Assembly: GCF_018913465.1 (NCBI RefSeq)
Contig: NZ_JABAPM010000001.1
Location: forward strand, 248,001-312,000
Length of the DNA: 64,000 bases
DNA from: Arcanobacterium phocae
GTDB lineage: Bacteria > Actinomycetota > Actinomycetes > Actinomycetales > Actinomycetaceae
Direction: 5' to 3'
Shown: positions 48,283-56,623 of the stretch, piece after piece
Position numbering within the stretch: position 1 is the stretch's first letter
Layout: the number at the start of each line of letters is the position of its first letter
Program-made: the position numbers and the translations under genes
The notes under the pieces: generated by a model
Databases searched by the model: none
What the model was told of the DNA's origin: nothing
What the model saw: the letters and a program-made list of their open reading frames with translations, nothing else

Positions 48283-49095
48283 ATGTCTATCACAAAACGA
48301 GCTAGTTCCCTTATCGTTGCTGCCTTAGCACTTGTTGCATGTTCTACATCGGCATCAGCTCCTTCTGGAAAACTGTTGGAAGAAACGCGAGAGACGCGAA
48401 CCATTATGGTTGGCACTGAAGGCACATACCGTCCGTATTCGTATACTGATGAGAAGGGGAATCTCACTGGTATCGAAATTGATATCATGAAACTTCTTGC
48501 CCACGATCTTGGGGCGGAAGTTAATTTTACGGTGGCTCCGTGGGATGGATTGATCGCCGGGGTTGATGCAGGAAAGTATCCGGTTGTCATTAATAATCTG
48601 GCGGTATCATCGGAACGTCAGGCAAAATATGATTTCTCCCAACCTTATACTCGTGATGTGGGGCGTTTTGCGGTTCGGCAGGATTCCCCATTAGTATCGA
48701 TCACTGACCTCGCTCATCACAAAGCGGCGCAAAGTACCACCTCGAACCTAGGAATGCTGGCGCGGGATAAGTTCAATTTGGACATTCTTCCTGTTGATGG
48801 TTTTGCCCAGGCAATAGACCTCGTCGCTGCCGGCCGTGCTGACACAACGCTCAATTCGTTAGTGACATTTAAGCTCTATCAAGAGAGTAATCCGGATGCT
48901 TCGATCCGTCTGTTAGATGGTGAAGTTGAAACCCCAGGATGCTGCTCGATCCTGGTTAAGAAGGGTGAGGACGCATTTGTGACTGCCTTGAATGATGCTA
49001 TCGAGAAGCGTCTTGAAGATGGCTCGATCGCTGAGATTACCAAGAAATATGTCGGTGAAGACATTTCAGCACGCCCCCAGGTGAAGGCAAAATGA
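48283..49095 (+). CDS. Polar amino acid/cystine ABC binding lipoprotein
   Basis: Substrate-binding lipoprotein of 270 residues, family 3 (SBP_bac_3). The signal peptide has the lipobox LALVAC with the lipid Cys near 20. The amino acid clamp region is MVGTEGTYRPYSYTDEKGNL followed by GIEIDIMK, the usual start, then SSERQAKYDFSQPYTRD. These features fit cystine (TcyA/FliY-like) or glutamine-type binding proteins; the ligand is inferred only. The frame extends upstream but ATG 48283 has AAGAAAGAG. The stop overlaps the permease start by four bases. Confidence 0.85.
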   Translation: MSITKRASSLIVAALALVACSTSASAPSGKLLEETRETRTIMVGTEGTYRPYSYTDEKGNLTGIEIDIMKLLAHDLGAEVNFTVAPWDGLIAGVDAGKYPVVINNLAVSSERQAKYDFSQPYTRDVGRFAVRQDSPLVSITDLAHHKAAQSTTSNLGMLARDKFNLDILPVDGFAQAIDLVAAGRADTTLNSLVTFKLYQESNPDASIRLLDGEVETPGCCSILVKKGEDAFVTALNDAIEKRLEDGSIAEITKKYVGEDISARPQVKAK

Positions 49096-49760
49096 GCAAC
49101 GCTATCGATTTATGGATTCAATCATTCCCGACGCTATTTGCAGCTACAGTGACGGTCACTATCCCGCTGGCTGTTATATCATTTATTATTGCTCTCATGC
49201 TCGGAGCGATGGTAGCAGTTGTACGTTTTGAACGCGTGGTCGTGCTAGCCCAATTAGGGGCCATTTATGTGTGGATTTTCCGTGGCACACCGTTGCTTGT
49301 TCAACTTTTTATTGTCTTTTACGGATTACCACGTGCTGGAATTGTCCTCGATGCGTGGCCGGTCGCCATCATGACGCTAGGCCTGAACGCTGGTGCATAT
49401 ACTGCTGAGGCGTTGCGGTCCGGTCTAAAATCTGTTCCGCATGGACAGTGGGAAGCTGGGCAGTCGTTAAATCTGTCGCATCGTCAAATCTTGTGGTCGA
49501 TTGTGGCACCGCAGGCGTTCCGAATTGCTATTCCGCCACTTTCTTCAGATTTCATTGACTTGGTGAAGGGAACATCTCTGGTTTCTTCGATTACCCTTGT
49601 CGATGTTTTCTTACGAAGCCAGCAATTGGCTGCAGTAACCTTTGAGCCGTTACTGTTGTATGTGGAAGTGGCATTTATTTATCTCGTTATTAATTCTGCG
49701 CTTACTGCGGGTCAGCATTGGCTTGAGCGGCGCACATCTAAGTACGTGGAGGCACGCTGA
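49092..49760 (+). CDS. Polar amino acid ABC permease (TcyB-like)
   Basis: HisM/GlnP-family permease of 222 residues with about five helices. The family start LFAATVTVTIPLAVISFI and IFRGTPLLVQLFIVFYGLP are typical. The docking EAA-type loop is EAGQSLNLSHRQILWSIVAP. DLVKGTSLVSSI, found in cystine and related permeases, follows. It overlaps both neighbours: four bases with the binding protein gene, one base with the ATPase gene. Confidence 0.9.
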   Translation: MSNAIDLWIQSFPTLFAATVTVTIPLAVISFIIALMLGAMVAVVRFERVVVLAQLGAIYVWIFRGTPLLVQLFIVFYGLPRAGIVLDAWPVAIMTLGLNAGAYTAEALRSGLKSVPHGQWEAGQSLNLSHRQILWSIVAPQAFRIAIPPLSSDFIDLVKGTSLVSSITLVDVFLRSQQLAAVTFEPLLLYVEVAFIYLVINSALTAGQHWLERRTSKYVEAR

Positions 49761-50509
49761 TGATGCGAGTCGATTCGTTAACAAAACGTTTCGTATCAAA
49801 AGATGGGGACGACGTCGTTGCGCTCAACGCAGTGAGTGTCGATTTTGATCCGCAGCAGACAACCGTGATCTTAGGCCCCTCTGGTTCTGGTAAATCGACG
49901 TTGTTACGTACCTTGAACGTGCTAGAAACGCCAGATGCTGGAACACTGACGGTTAGTGACCGCACTGTTGATTTTTCGAAGGCAGTGACGGCGGAAGACA
50001 AGCGTGCGATTCGCCGTCATTCCGCAATGGTATTCCAAGACTTTCAACTGTTTTCTCATCTGCGAGTCATCGATAATGTTGCGCTAGGGCCAATAAAAGC
50101 GCTGGGCTTAGACAAGTCTCAGGCCCATGACCGGGCACGAAAACTATTAGCACAGGTAGGCCTTGCTGGCCGTGAGGATTCGTATCCCTACCAGCTTTCC
50201 GGCGGACAAAAACAGCGAGTGGCCATTGCACGTGCATTGGCTATGGAACCGGAGTTCTTATTGTGTGATGAGCCGACGTCGGCACTCGATCCGGAGTTGG
50301 CTGCGGAAGTCCGCCGGGTACTTGCCGAGGTTGCTCGCGGCAATACTGCCTTAATTATGGTGACTCATGATTTGGCGTTCGCTCGCAATATCGCTGATCG
50401 AATTATTTTCCTAGCAGATGGGACAATTGAATTTGACGGCTCAGCGGACGAGTTTTTTGAAACTACGCAAGAACGGATCGTCCAGTTCCGGCACGTGTTC
50501 GATTCCTAA
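49760..50509 (+). CDS. Polar amino acid ABC ATPase (TcyC-like)
   Basis: ATPase subunit of the amino acid importer, 249 residues. Walker A is [10 protein letters not shown]-loop [11 protein letters not shown], signature [15 protein letters not shown], Walker [16 protein letters not shown], switch His in [10 protein letters not shown]. This is a GlnQ/TcyC-type cassette. Last gene of the three-gene operon, followed by a long hairpin. Confidence 0.92.
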   Translation: MMRVDSLTKRFVSKDGDDVVALNAVSVDFDPQQTTVILGPSGSGKSTLLRTLNVLETPDAGTLTVSDRTVDFSKAVTAEDKRAIRRHSAMVFQDFQLFSHLRVIDNVALGPIKALGLDKSQAHDRARKLLAQVGLAGREDSYPYQLSGGQKQRVAIARALAMEPEFLLCDEPTSALDPELAAEVRRVLAEVARGNTALIMVTHDLAFARNIADRIIFLADGTIEFDGSADEFFETTQERIVQFRHVFDS

Positions 50510-50528
50510 TCGTGGAATTTAGCTATAT

Positions 50529-50562
50529 GTATGGGAGGTAGCGAATGCGCTACCTCCCATAC
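50529..50562. terminator. Inverted repeat ending amino acid and Ytr-like operons
   Basis: A 15-bp perfect inverted repeat (GTATGGGAGGTAGCG and its complement) surrounds a short AATG-like loop between two convergent operons. There is no strong T-tract, but the stem is long and symmetric, so bidirectional termination is likely. Confidence 0.65.
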
Positions 50563-50568
50563 TGCTAG

Positions 50569-51384
50569 CTATCGTAGCGAAAGGTGGTTGCGTAGCGATC
50601 GGATACCGAGCCAAGCAGCAAGAGCTGCGAGGGCGGTAGAGGAGAAGATGATTCCCATCCCAATGATCGATGGTTGGCTTCCCGCGTTAACTGCATCGAT
50701 AAAATCGGTGAGCATTATCTGCCAGGTAAATGTTCCGTCTGATAATTTGATACTCCCTGGAATGAGTAGCATGGCAGGCAAGCTTGTTACTTGATAGAGG
50801 ATGTAGTAGACGACTAAGCCAATTGCTGGCGCAGTAAAACCGTGCCGGATGTATTTATCTTGTGCGCAGTAGCTTATTGTTCCAGCTACGCCGATGATGA
50901 CGCTGATGCAGTTCACCAACATTGCAATAAGCCCGATGATTATCAACGCCGAAGGCGTTGCAGAAATAAGATCGTATGCTGAGTTCAGAGAATCTCTGAG
51001 AGACATCTTGATCCGCCAACCACTTGCGATGACATAGATCAACATGCTGATTGCGCTCACGATCAGAGAGACGACCAGTGCGCACACGGCGTAGAGAACT
51101 TTTGCCCAAAATAGCTGTGCGGCTGTGGCTGGTATTTGGTGCGTAAAGTACCCGGTATCGGTGTACATTGATGTCCAGTAATGTATTGCAACCATAAGTA
51201 AAGTCAGCATCGGGGCTGCGATGGCGCCAATAAAAATGACGAGTTGAGCAACTGTGCTGATGGCTGGTATTCCGGTAGCGGTGATACCTAGTGAAACGAG
51301 GGCACTGAGCAGGACGATTCCTAGTAAAGACGCGATCTTCCGGCTTTGATCTAGATGCTCTTGATAGAAAAGTTTGGACATCAT
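50569..51384 (-). CDS. ABC-2 type permease of Ytr-like operon
   Basis: A 271-residue membrane protein with about six helices and no recognised enzymatic motif, paired with an ATPase gene that overlaps it by four bases. Such membrane proteins in YtrA-controlled operons form ABC transporters induced by cell-wall-active antibiotics in Bacillus. The exact family (ABC-2 subtype) is assigned by topology and context. The start ATGATG has AAAGGAA upstream. Confidence 0.72.
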   Translation of the reverse strand: MMSKLFYQEHLDQSRKIASLLGIVLLSALVSLGITATGIPAISTVAQLVIFIGAIAAPMLTLLMVAIHYWTSMYTDTGYFTHQIPATAAQLFWAKVLYAVCALVVSLIVSAISMLIYVIASGWRIKMSLRDSLNSAYDLISATPSALIIIGLIAMLVNCISVIIGVAGTISYCAQDKYIRHGFTAPAIGLVVYYILYQVTSLPAMLLIPGSIKLSDGTFTWQIMLTDFIDAVNAGSQPSIIGMGIIFSSTALAALAAWLGIRSLRNHLSLR

Positions 51385-52088
51385 AGTAAGATTCCTTTCC
51401 GGCAGATCTGATCAAGTGACATGTTGTATTGTTCGCGAAGGTCGTCGATCAGGTCGTAACAGACAAGCTTTCCGTTGTTGAGGATCACGACGTCGTCGAG
51501 AATCGGTTCGACGTCGGCAACGAGATGTGTTGAGATGAAGAGGAGAGCGTCGTCGTCAAAGTTGCGCAAAATTCCTTCTAGAATAGTGGCGCGAGTGGCT
51601 GGATCAACGCCAGAGATGGGCTCGTCGAGTAAATACACGTGAGCTTTACGGGCCATAACCAGCGCTATCTGGACTTTTTCTCCCATGCCTTTAGACATCT
51701 CTTTTAATGTTCGATTGAACGGTAGCTGAAAGAACTCCATCATGTCGTGAGCTTTGTTTGCATCGAAATCAGCGAAGAACCGCTGATAGAGATCGATGGC
51801 TTGGGGGATTGTCAGTGTCTGGTTGAGAAAGCCTGTTGCTGGGAGAAAAGCAACGTGAGGCTTTGTGTGTATTCCGGGTTTGTGTCCGTTGATTGTTACG
51901 CTTCCGTCCCAGTTAGAAAGGACGCCTGCTAGTATCTTAAAAAGAGTTGTTTTTCCAGAACCGTTGTTTCCAATCAGACCGGTTATTTTGCCTCCAGTCA
52001 GATCTAACGATAGATCGTTGATTGCGCGGTTACGGCCAAATTTTTTGGTCACGTGGGATATCTGGATCAGCGGATTGCTATGCTCCAT
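51381..52088 (-). CDS. ABC ATPase, YtrB-like
   Basis: ATP-binding subunit of 235 residues. Walker A is GNNGSGKTT; the signature deviates from LSGGQ, being MSKGMGEKVQIALVM, as in YtrB/YxlF-type drug or lantibiotic-resistance cassettes; Walker B is VYLLDEPISGVD; the switch His is in FISTHLVADV. GGAGGACACT precedes the ATG. It lies 12 bases after the GntR gene and overlaps the permease gene. Confidence 0.85.
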   Translation of the reverse strand: MEHSNPLIQISHVTKKFGRNRAINDLSLDLTGGKITGLIGNNGSGKTTLFKILAGVLSNWDGSVTINGHKPGIHTKPHVAFLPATGFLNQTLTIPQAIDLYQRFFADFDANKAHDMMEFFQLPFNRTLKEMSKGMGEKVQIALVMARKAHVYLLDEPISGVDPATRATILEGILRNFDDDALLFISTHLVADVEPILDDVVILNNGKLVCYDLIDDLREQYNMSLDQICRKGILL

Positions 52089-52100
52089 AGTGTCCTCCTG

Positions 52101-52466
52101 TTACGACGACGAGCTAGCCCAGCGCTCACGTATCAATGTCACTGTTTCGTCGAGCGACAAGCCCAGTGCGCTAACGGTGGCGATGTGGGCGTCTGTTGCT
52201 TGAGACGCTAGGTCTTGCTGGGTGTCATTGATAAGTGCTCGGTCGGTGGTAACGAATCGGCCTTGGGTGCGTTCGGCAACCGTGAGACCAGATGCGTCAA
52301 GCTGACTGAGTGCTCGTTGGATGGTATTCGGGTTGACCCCGGTAGCGAGCGCAAGTTCGCGCACGCTAGGGATTTTGGATCCAGCAGTCCATTCACCAGT
52401 CACAATATTGCGACTGAATGTCTCAACAAGCTGGATCCAGATGGGGCGGGAGTCGTCGACTGACAT
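52101..52466 (-). CDS. GntR-family regulator, YtrA subfamily
   Basis: Short GntR-family repressor of 121 residues. The winged helix-turn-helix covers 10-75 (IVTGEWTAGSKIPSVRELAL, then TGVNPNTIQRALSQLDASGL). Only a short helical tail follows in place of a ligand domain, which is the YtrA subfamily. It leads the operon with the ABC ATPase and permease and probably represses it, acting at the palindrome just upstream. ATG 52466 follows AGAGAGG; a GTG two codons earlier is less likely. Confidence 0.88.
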   Translation of the reverse strand: MSVDDSRPIWIQLVETFSRNIVTGEWTAGSKIPSVRELALATGVNPNTIQRALSQLDASGLTVAERTQGRFVTTDRALINDTQQDLASQATDAHIATVSALGLSLDETVTLIRERWASSSS

Positions 52467-52478
52467 AGCCACCTCTCT

Positions 52479-52504
52479 GTATTGCTGTATTAATACAGTA
52501 ATAC
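52479..52504 (-). promoter_or_regulatory. Palindromic operator of YtrA-like regulator
   Basis: A 26-bp inverted repeat with one mismatch is centred on TGTATTAATACA and has outer arms GTATT and AATAC. It lies 12 bases upstream of the GntR start, where it would overlap the promoter. This is the position and symmetry expected of an autoregulatory YtrA site. Confidence 0.7.
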
Positions 52505-52544
52505 ATTCTCATGTATCGGGAGCTGTGTCAACCTCTTAGTACAC

Positions 52545-52590
52545 TAAAGCTCTAGCCCAGAAAGTGTGGGCATTCTGGGCTAGAGCTTTA
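52545..52590. terminator. Long hairpin after nuclease-like gene
   Basis: An 18-bp perfect inverted repeat, TAAAGCTCTAGCCCAGAA and its complement, encloses a ten-base loop. It lies 3' of the minus-strand endonuclease-like gene (52613-54058) and beyond the start of the divergently placed ytrA operon. Its AAA/TTT ends support termination. Confidence 0.75.
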
Positions 52591-52612
52591 TGGAGCGGAA
52601 TGGAGTACGTTA

Positions 52613-54058
52613 CTAAGCCCGACGTTTCCTGACGATAAGTGTTCCGGCGCTGACTAGAGCTGCTGCCAGCCCGGTAACTACTAATAGATTAAATGGGATA
52701 CCGGTTTTAGCTAGTTGTTGTGGAGAACGCTTACTCACAGCCTGTTTATCTTGCTTATCGCTCGATAATGTATCATGGTGTGAATGTGATTGCGGCTTGT
52801 TGTTCGATTGCTGCTGATTTGGCTGTTGTTGTGGTTGCGTAGCAGGCGGTGCTGTTGGAAAACGCAGCTGAGCCCAAACGAGCCGATGATCACTGGTAGG
52901 GAATGGGTAAAGGCCGGTTAGTCGGAACAACGCATCATCTCGTTTTGGCCAAAAAACATGCGCTTCTTCGACGGTTGTTCCCGCATTTGGCAGAACATAA
53001 TCTACGCGCAAATTTCCTGGATGACCGTTATCGTTAAAATCTGCCGTGTCATATTTTGGATCGCTCCTGTGGGATATGTTCACTCCAGCCTGGAGAGCTG
53101 ACTCAGTCGCGCCGCCATCAGAAGTTGGTTGGGTGTCGACAATTCGTGGGTTATTGAGAAGCTGTGCGATAGCTCCCGGCCACGAATTTCCATCATATGG
53201 ATCGGAGTTGTGGTCCCCAAGAATAACAAAGTTGGCATCTAAATCAAGGCCTCCATGCACGCCCTTATCGTCGTACAGGTAATCTGCTTTTCCAGAAACA
53301 TAGTCTGCCCACATGCGAATTTCATCAAAATTGCGACGAGAGTTACGGCGCTCGGGGCCTTTCCCGTCTATCGGTGGAGTGGGGTGATCGGCCAAAACGT
53401 GAATTGTTGTTCCATCAACATCAACTGGGATATCAGCGTGCGTTTTGGACGATAAGGGGAACTTCGATAAAACCTCATCGCTGTACCACGATGTCCCGTC
53501 CTCATTTTCTGGAAGAAGTGCATGCGGCATGTCTTTCCACAAAAAGTGCTGGAATGTTCTAACTTGTTCGGTCTTGATAGGGTACTTTGAGTACACAACT
53601 AGACCGTATTGTCCAGGAAACTTTCCATATCCCCAACCATCGTCAGGATCGTCAGTCTTGCCGTTGTGGTTGAGATCGTAACCGCTTGACACGCCGGTAT
53701 TGACTGGACCAGTCCATGCATATGGATACTGTACCGGGATAGATCCATTTATCGAAACTTCTAAGTAATTCTCTCTAAAAAGATTCACTGCGCGATGATC
53801 AGCGTCATAGTCAAATTCATTAATCAAAATGATGTCCGGGTTAACGCGTTGTATAGTTTCGGCAGCATTATTGGCTTGCTGATTACCTGGTGTGGCGAGG
53901 TCTTGCAGTAGTTCTCCTGCGCTATCGCGGTTCAAACTTGCATTGAACGTCGCAATTTTTAGGCTGTGTGTCGCATCTTCGGTAGCGTTAGCTGGAGACG
54001 CTGAAAGAGACAAGGCTAATGCACTGATGGATGAGGTTATCAGTCGATGTTTTTTCAT
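52613..54058 (-). CDS. Wall-anchored endonuclease/exonuclease/phosphatase protein
   Basis: Secreted 481-residue enzyme of the endonuclease/exonuclease/phosphatase superfamily (DNase I-like fold), which includes DNases, sphingomyelinases and inositol phosphatases. A signal peptide ends at about ASPANA (residue 26). Catalytic blocks seen are KIATFNASLN, INEFDYDADH, a LADHPTPPID region in place of the usual HL, GDHNSDPYDG and the final TSDHRLVWAQL. A Gln/Ser/His-rich spacer leads to a sorting signal: LAKTG, hydrophobic helix, RKRRA tail. Thus it is likely sortase-linked to the wall, like the nucleotidase at 33199. Substrate is not decided; extracellular DNA is attractive given that partner. Same-strand gene 54082 lies 23 bases upstream. 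Confidence 0.87.
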   Translation of the reverse strand: MKKHRLITSSISALALSLSASPANATEDATHSLKIATFNASLNRDSAGELLQDLATPGNQQANNAAETIQRVNPDIILINEFDYDADHRAVNLFRENYLEVSINGSIPVQYPYAWTGPVNTGVSSGYDLNHNGKTDDPDDGWGYGKFPGQYGLVVYSKYPIKTEQVRTFQHFLWKDMPHALLPENEDGTSWYSDEVLSKFPLSSKTHADIPVDVDGTTIHVLADHPTPPIDGKGPERRNSRRNFDEIRMWADYVSGKADYLYDDKGVHGGLDLDANFVILGDHNSDPYDGNSWPGAIAQLLNNPRIVDTQPTSDGGATESALQAGVNISHRSDPKYDTADFNDNGHPGNLRVDYVLPNAGTTVEEAHVFWPKRDDALFRLTGLYPFPTSDHRLVWAQLRFPTAPPATQPQQQPNQQQSNNKPQSHSHHDTLSSDKQDKQAVSKRSPQQLAKTGIPFNLLVVTGLAAALVSAGTLIVRKRRA

Positions 54059-54081
54059 CTTTATCCTTTATTTAGGTGGTA

Positions 54082-55332
54082 TTAATGAGTAGGTTTGGTG
54101 ACCCACGCATGCACTTTCTCGTCAGAAATAGTGACAAGGACTAGTACTGCGAGTGCAATCATTGCAAGTCTGCCACCTTCTATTCTTGGGGAAGTAGTGG
54201 CAACAAAGAGTAAAGAAAAGCTGAGTGTCGCCGAGTATCCCATAAGAATCAGCCACGCCCAACGTTTGCGTCGGAATGTGCAAAAGAGAACGGGAATTAA
54301 AGCGCATGCAATGGCTATCTCGCTCCATGAGATTGAGTTGTTGTCGTAGGCCATTAGTGCCGCGTTTGTGAATAATAGTGTGACAAGCACTGTAGAGAAC
54401 CAGAGCGGGACCGGCGGAATGGAATGTGAATGTGGTAGTTGCGGGGCTGGGGTATATCGGGCGCGTTGCGCAGCTCCCGAGACATCGACTATCGGTAGGT
54501 GGCCGTCTGTTTCTACAAGATCGCCGCCACCGTTCCATGATTGGTAGGCAGCGGAAAAATTCTCGACGACATCGACAGTGTTTTCCGGATCTGTAAAGCG
54601 TAGCGTGTTAATGACGTAGTCTCGCTCAGCGTCTATGTCGGCATCTATTTTGTGTGTTACTTGCAGGGTGAAAACATTTATTCCAACTGCTCGGTCATAG
54701 GTTGCTGCAGCAACCCACGACACCTTCTGCCCGCCAGGTAGCTGCCAACCCTCTGGGACGTGCCAGAAGCGGATGTGATGGCGTTTGGCGGCGTTGCCAC
54801 CAACTTCTTGTTGGAAAGCGAAAGTCTGCTTTCTGCCAAATAGTCTCAGGTCTGAGACTGGAGCAGAGGGATATGGCTGGCGCCGAAGAGTAGAGATAAC
54901 CATGCGAATTCCAGACCTAATCGTGAGGGGATCGGCTTCAACCCAACCAGCTTGAGATAGCGCAGATTTGAGGTCATCTACATCGCCGTTAAAAGCCAAG
55001 TTAATAGGATCTCCCAAAACGCCGTCGTTCGTACGGGTGCGGCCGATGAAGTAATCCGGAACGTACAGGTATGTAAATATTTGGTGAAGGCGCGGCAGAA
55101 CCAAGTAAGTAAGTCCTGCCCAAAAGACAATGAGGTTAATCAACCATGAACCTTGACGGATGCGAAATGCGATGAGGATGATGAGCCAAGCTGCACATAA
55201 AAGTGCGAAAACAAAGAATACGCCACCAAGTATTTGGCTAACGGACCGCTGTGTACTAGTGCTTGATTGAATATCGCGTGACGAATAGACCGGGGCCGTA
55301 GTGGGTATCGGGTAGCGGTGCGGTGAATTCAT
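54082..55332 (-). CDS. LssY C-terminal domain membrane protein
   Basis: A 416-residue membrane protein containing an LssY C-terminal domain (LssY_C), whose function is not known. Two hydrophobic helices (about 35-58 and 62-82) precede a conserved soluble part: DPINLAFNGDVDDLKSALSQ, followed by AGWVEADPL, and later HHIRFWHVPEGWQLPGG. Four more helices form the C-terminal end. ATG 55332 has GAGAGGA nine bases upstream; the frame extends seven codons more. It lies 23 bases upstream of the wall-anchored nuclease-like gene and may be cotranscribed with it. Confidence 0.75.
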   Translation of the reverse strand: MNSPHRYPIPTTAPVYSSRDIQSSTSTQRSVSQILGGVFFVFALLCAAWLIILIAFRIRQGSWLINLIVFWAGLTYLVLPRLHQIFTYLYVPDYFIGRTRTNDGVLGDPINLAFNGDVDDLKSALSQAGWVEADPLTIRSGIRMVISTLRRQPYPSAPVSDLRLFGRKQTFAFQQEVGGNAAKRHHIRFWHVPEGWQLPGGQKVSWVAAATYDRAVGINVFTLQVTHKIDADIDAERDYVINTLRFTDPENTVDVVENFSAAYQSWNGGGDLVETDGHLPIVDVSGAAQRARYTPAPQLPHSHSIPPVPLWFSTVLVTLLFTNAALMAYDNNSISWSEIAIACALIPVLFCTFRRKRWAWLILMGYSATLSFSLLFVATTSPRIEGGRLAMIALAVLVLVTISDEKVHAWVTKPTH

Positions 55333-55425
55333 CGGCGTGTCCTCTCGTAACAAGTGGTCTCCATATTAATCGGTATTTGTTATCTACGTGATGAGGTGTA
55401 CAGAAAGTTTGAGGGAGCGAACTTG

Positions 55426-55444
55426 TAAGGTTCGCCTAACCGAA
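55426..55444 (+). promoter_or_regulatory. DtxR-type box before metal importer
   Basis: TAAGGTTCGCCTAACCGAA matches the DtxR consensus TTAGGTTAGCCTAACCTAA at 16 of 19 positions. It ends nine bases before the binding protein start. This predicts iron- or manganese-dependent repression of the metal importer. Confidence 0.7.
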
Positions 55445-55453
55445 ACTAAAATA

Positions 55454-56419
55454 ATGGGTATGACAATTAAGAAGTTCACGCGCATTATTCCAGCACTCGT
55501 GGCGAGTTGCGCGCTCGCACTAGCCGGGTGTTCATCCTCCGAAAAGCCAGCGGCTGAAGACAAGTCAACGGCTTCCTCATCTGAAGAGTCAACATCCGAT
55601 AAGCCGGTTGTTTTGACCACCTTCACTGTTATCGCGGATATGGCCAGCCAAGTTGTCGGTGACAAAATGACCGTTCTGTCTATCACCGAACCAGACGCTG
55701 AGATCCATGATTACCAGCCAACACCTGCAGATATTAAGAAGGCAGAAGGTGCTGACGTTATTTTGAATAACGGCCTCGGCCTGGAACGCTGGTTTGAACG
55801 CTTCGTTGCTGATGTCAAGGCACCACACTTCGATCTCTCGGAAGGCGTTGAGCCAATCGCCATTGAAGAAGGCGAATACGAAGGCAAGCCAAATCCACAC
55901 GCTTGGATGTCTCCAGACGCTGGTCAGATTTACGTAGATAATATCGTTAAGGCTGTGTCCTCGATCGATAAAGAAAACGCGGATTTCTACAAAGCCAATG
56001 GTGAAAAGTACAAGAAAGAAATCGCTGGCGTGAAGGAAAAGATGGAATCCGAACTCAAGTCGATTCCAACCGAACATCGTGCTCTCGTGACTTGTGAAGG
56101 TGCTTTCTCCTACCTTGCTCGCGATATGAAACTGACCGAAAAGTACCTGTGGGGTGTGAACGCAGAAGGTGCACTAACGCCGCAGCGCATGAGCGATGTC
56201 GAAAACTTTGTGAAGGACTCCAAGGTTCCAGCTATTTTCTGTGAATCAACTGTTGACAATAAGATGAAGCCAGTTGTGGAAGCAACCGGTACACCGTTTG
56301 GTGGAGTTCTCTATGTTGATTCCCTTTCTGAAGCAGATGGCGACGTTCCAACCTACCTCGATTTGCTTCGCTATGACGCTGAAACAATCACCAAGGGCCT
56401 CACTGGCAAGGTGAAGTAA
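55454..56419 (+). CDS. Mn/Fe/Zn ABC binding lipoprotein
   Basis: Cluster A-I metal-binding lipoprotein of 321 residues (TroA/PsaA/MtsA type). The lipobox ALALAGC places the lipid Cys at about 25, followed by a Ser/Glu-rich linker. The four metal ligands can be picked out: His in AEIHDYQPTP, His in NPHAWMSPD, Glu in LVTCEGAFSYLARD and Asp in VLYVDSLSEADG. A His-His-Glu-Asp set, without a His-rich loop, is typical of manganese or iron rather than zinc proteins, and the DtxR-like box agrees. Start ATG 55454 (or 55460) lacks a strong ribosome site; codons further upstream lie beyond the box and are unlikely. Confidence 0.88.
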   Translation: MGMTIKKFTRIIPALVASCALALAGCSSSEKPAAEDKSTASSSEESTSDKPVVLTTFTVIADMASQVVGDKMTVLSITEPDAEIHDYQPTPADIKKAEGADVILNNGLGLERWFERFVADVKAPHFDLSEGVEPIAIEEGEYEGKPNPHAWMSPDAGQIYVDNIVKAVSSIDKENADFYKANGEKYKKEIAGVKEKMESELKSIPTEHRALVTCEGAFSYLARDMKLTEKYLWGVNAEGALTPQRMSDVENFVKDSKVPAIFCESTVDNKMKPVVEATGTPFGGVLYVDSLSEADGDVPTYLDLLRYDAETITKGLTGKVK

Positions 56420-56441
56420 GGCGTAGCGCTAAAGCCACATT

Positions 56442-56492
56442 TCAGTGGCCGGAACGTGAGTGCCAGATCTCGCGTTCCGGCCACTGATTTTT
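56442..56492 (+). terminator. Terminator-like hairpin inside metal operon
   Basis: A perfect TCAGTGGCCGGAACG / CGTTCCGGCCACTGA stem is followed directly by TTTTTATT, between the binding protein and ATPase genes. It probably stops most transcripts after the binding protein, so that it is made in excess over the membrane subunits. Confidence 0.85.
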
Positions 56493-56623
56493 ATTGGTGA
56501 TTCTAGGCAAACTCAACAAACTTAGGCAAGGCAAAGTGTTCGGCTTTGCCACAAGGAATCCTAAACCTTGAGTACGCTAAACTTGGAAGCGTCGTCGGCA
56601 AGAAGTCGAGGAGGGAATTGGTT

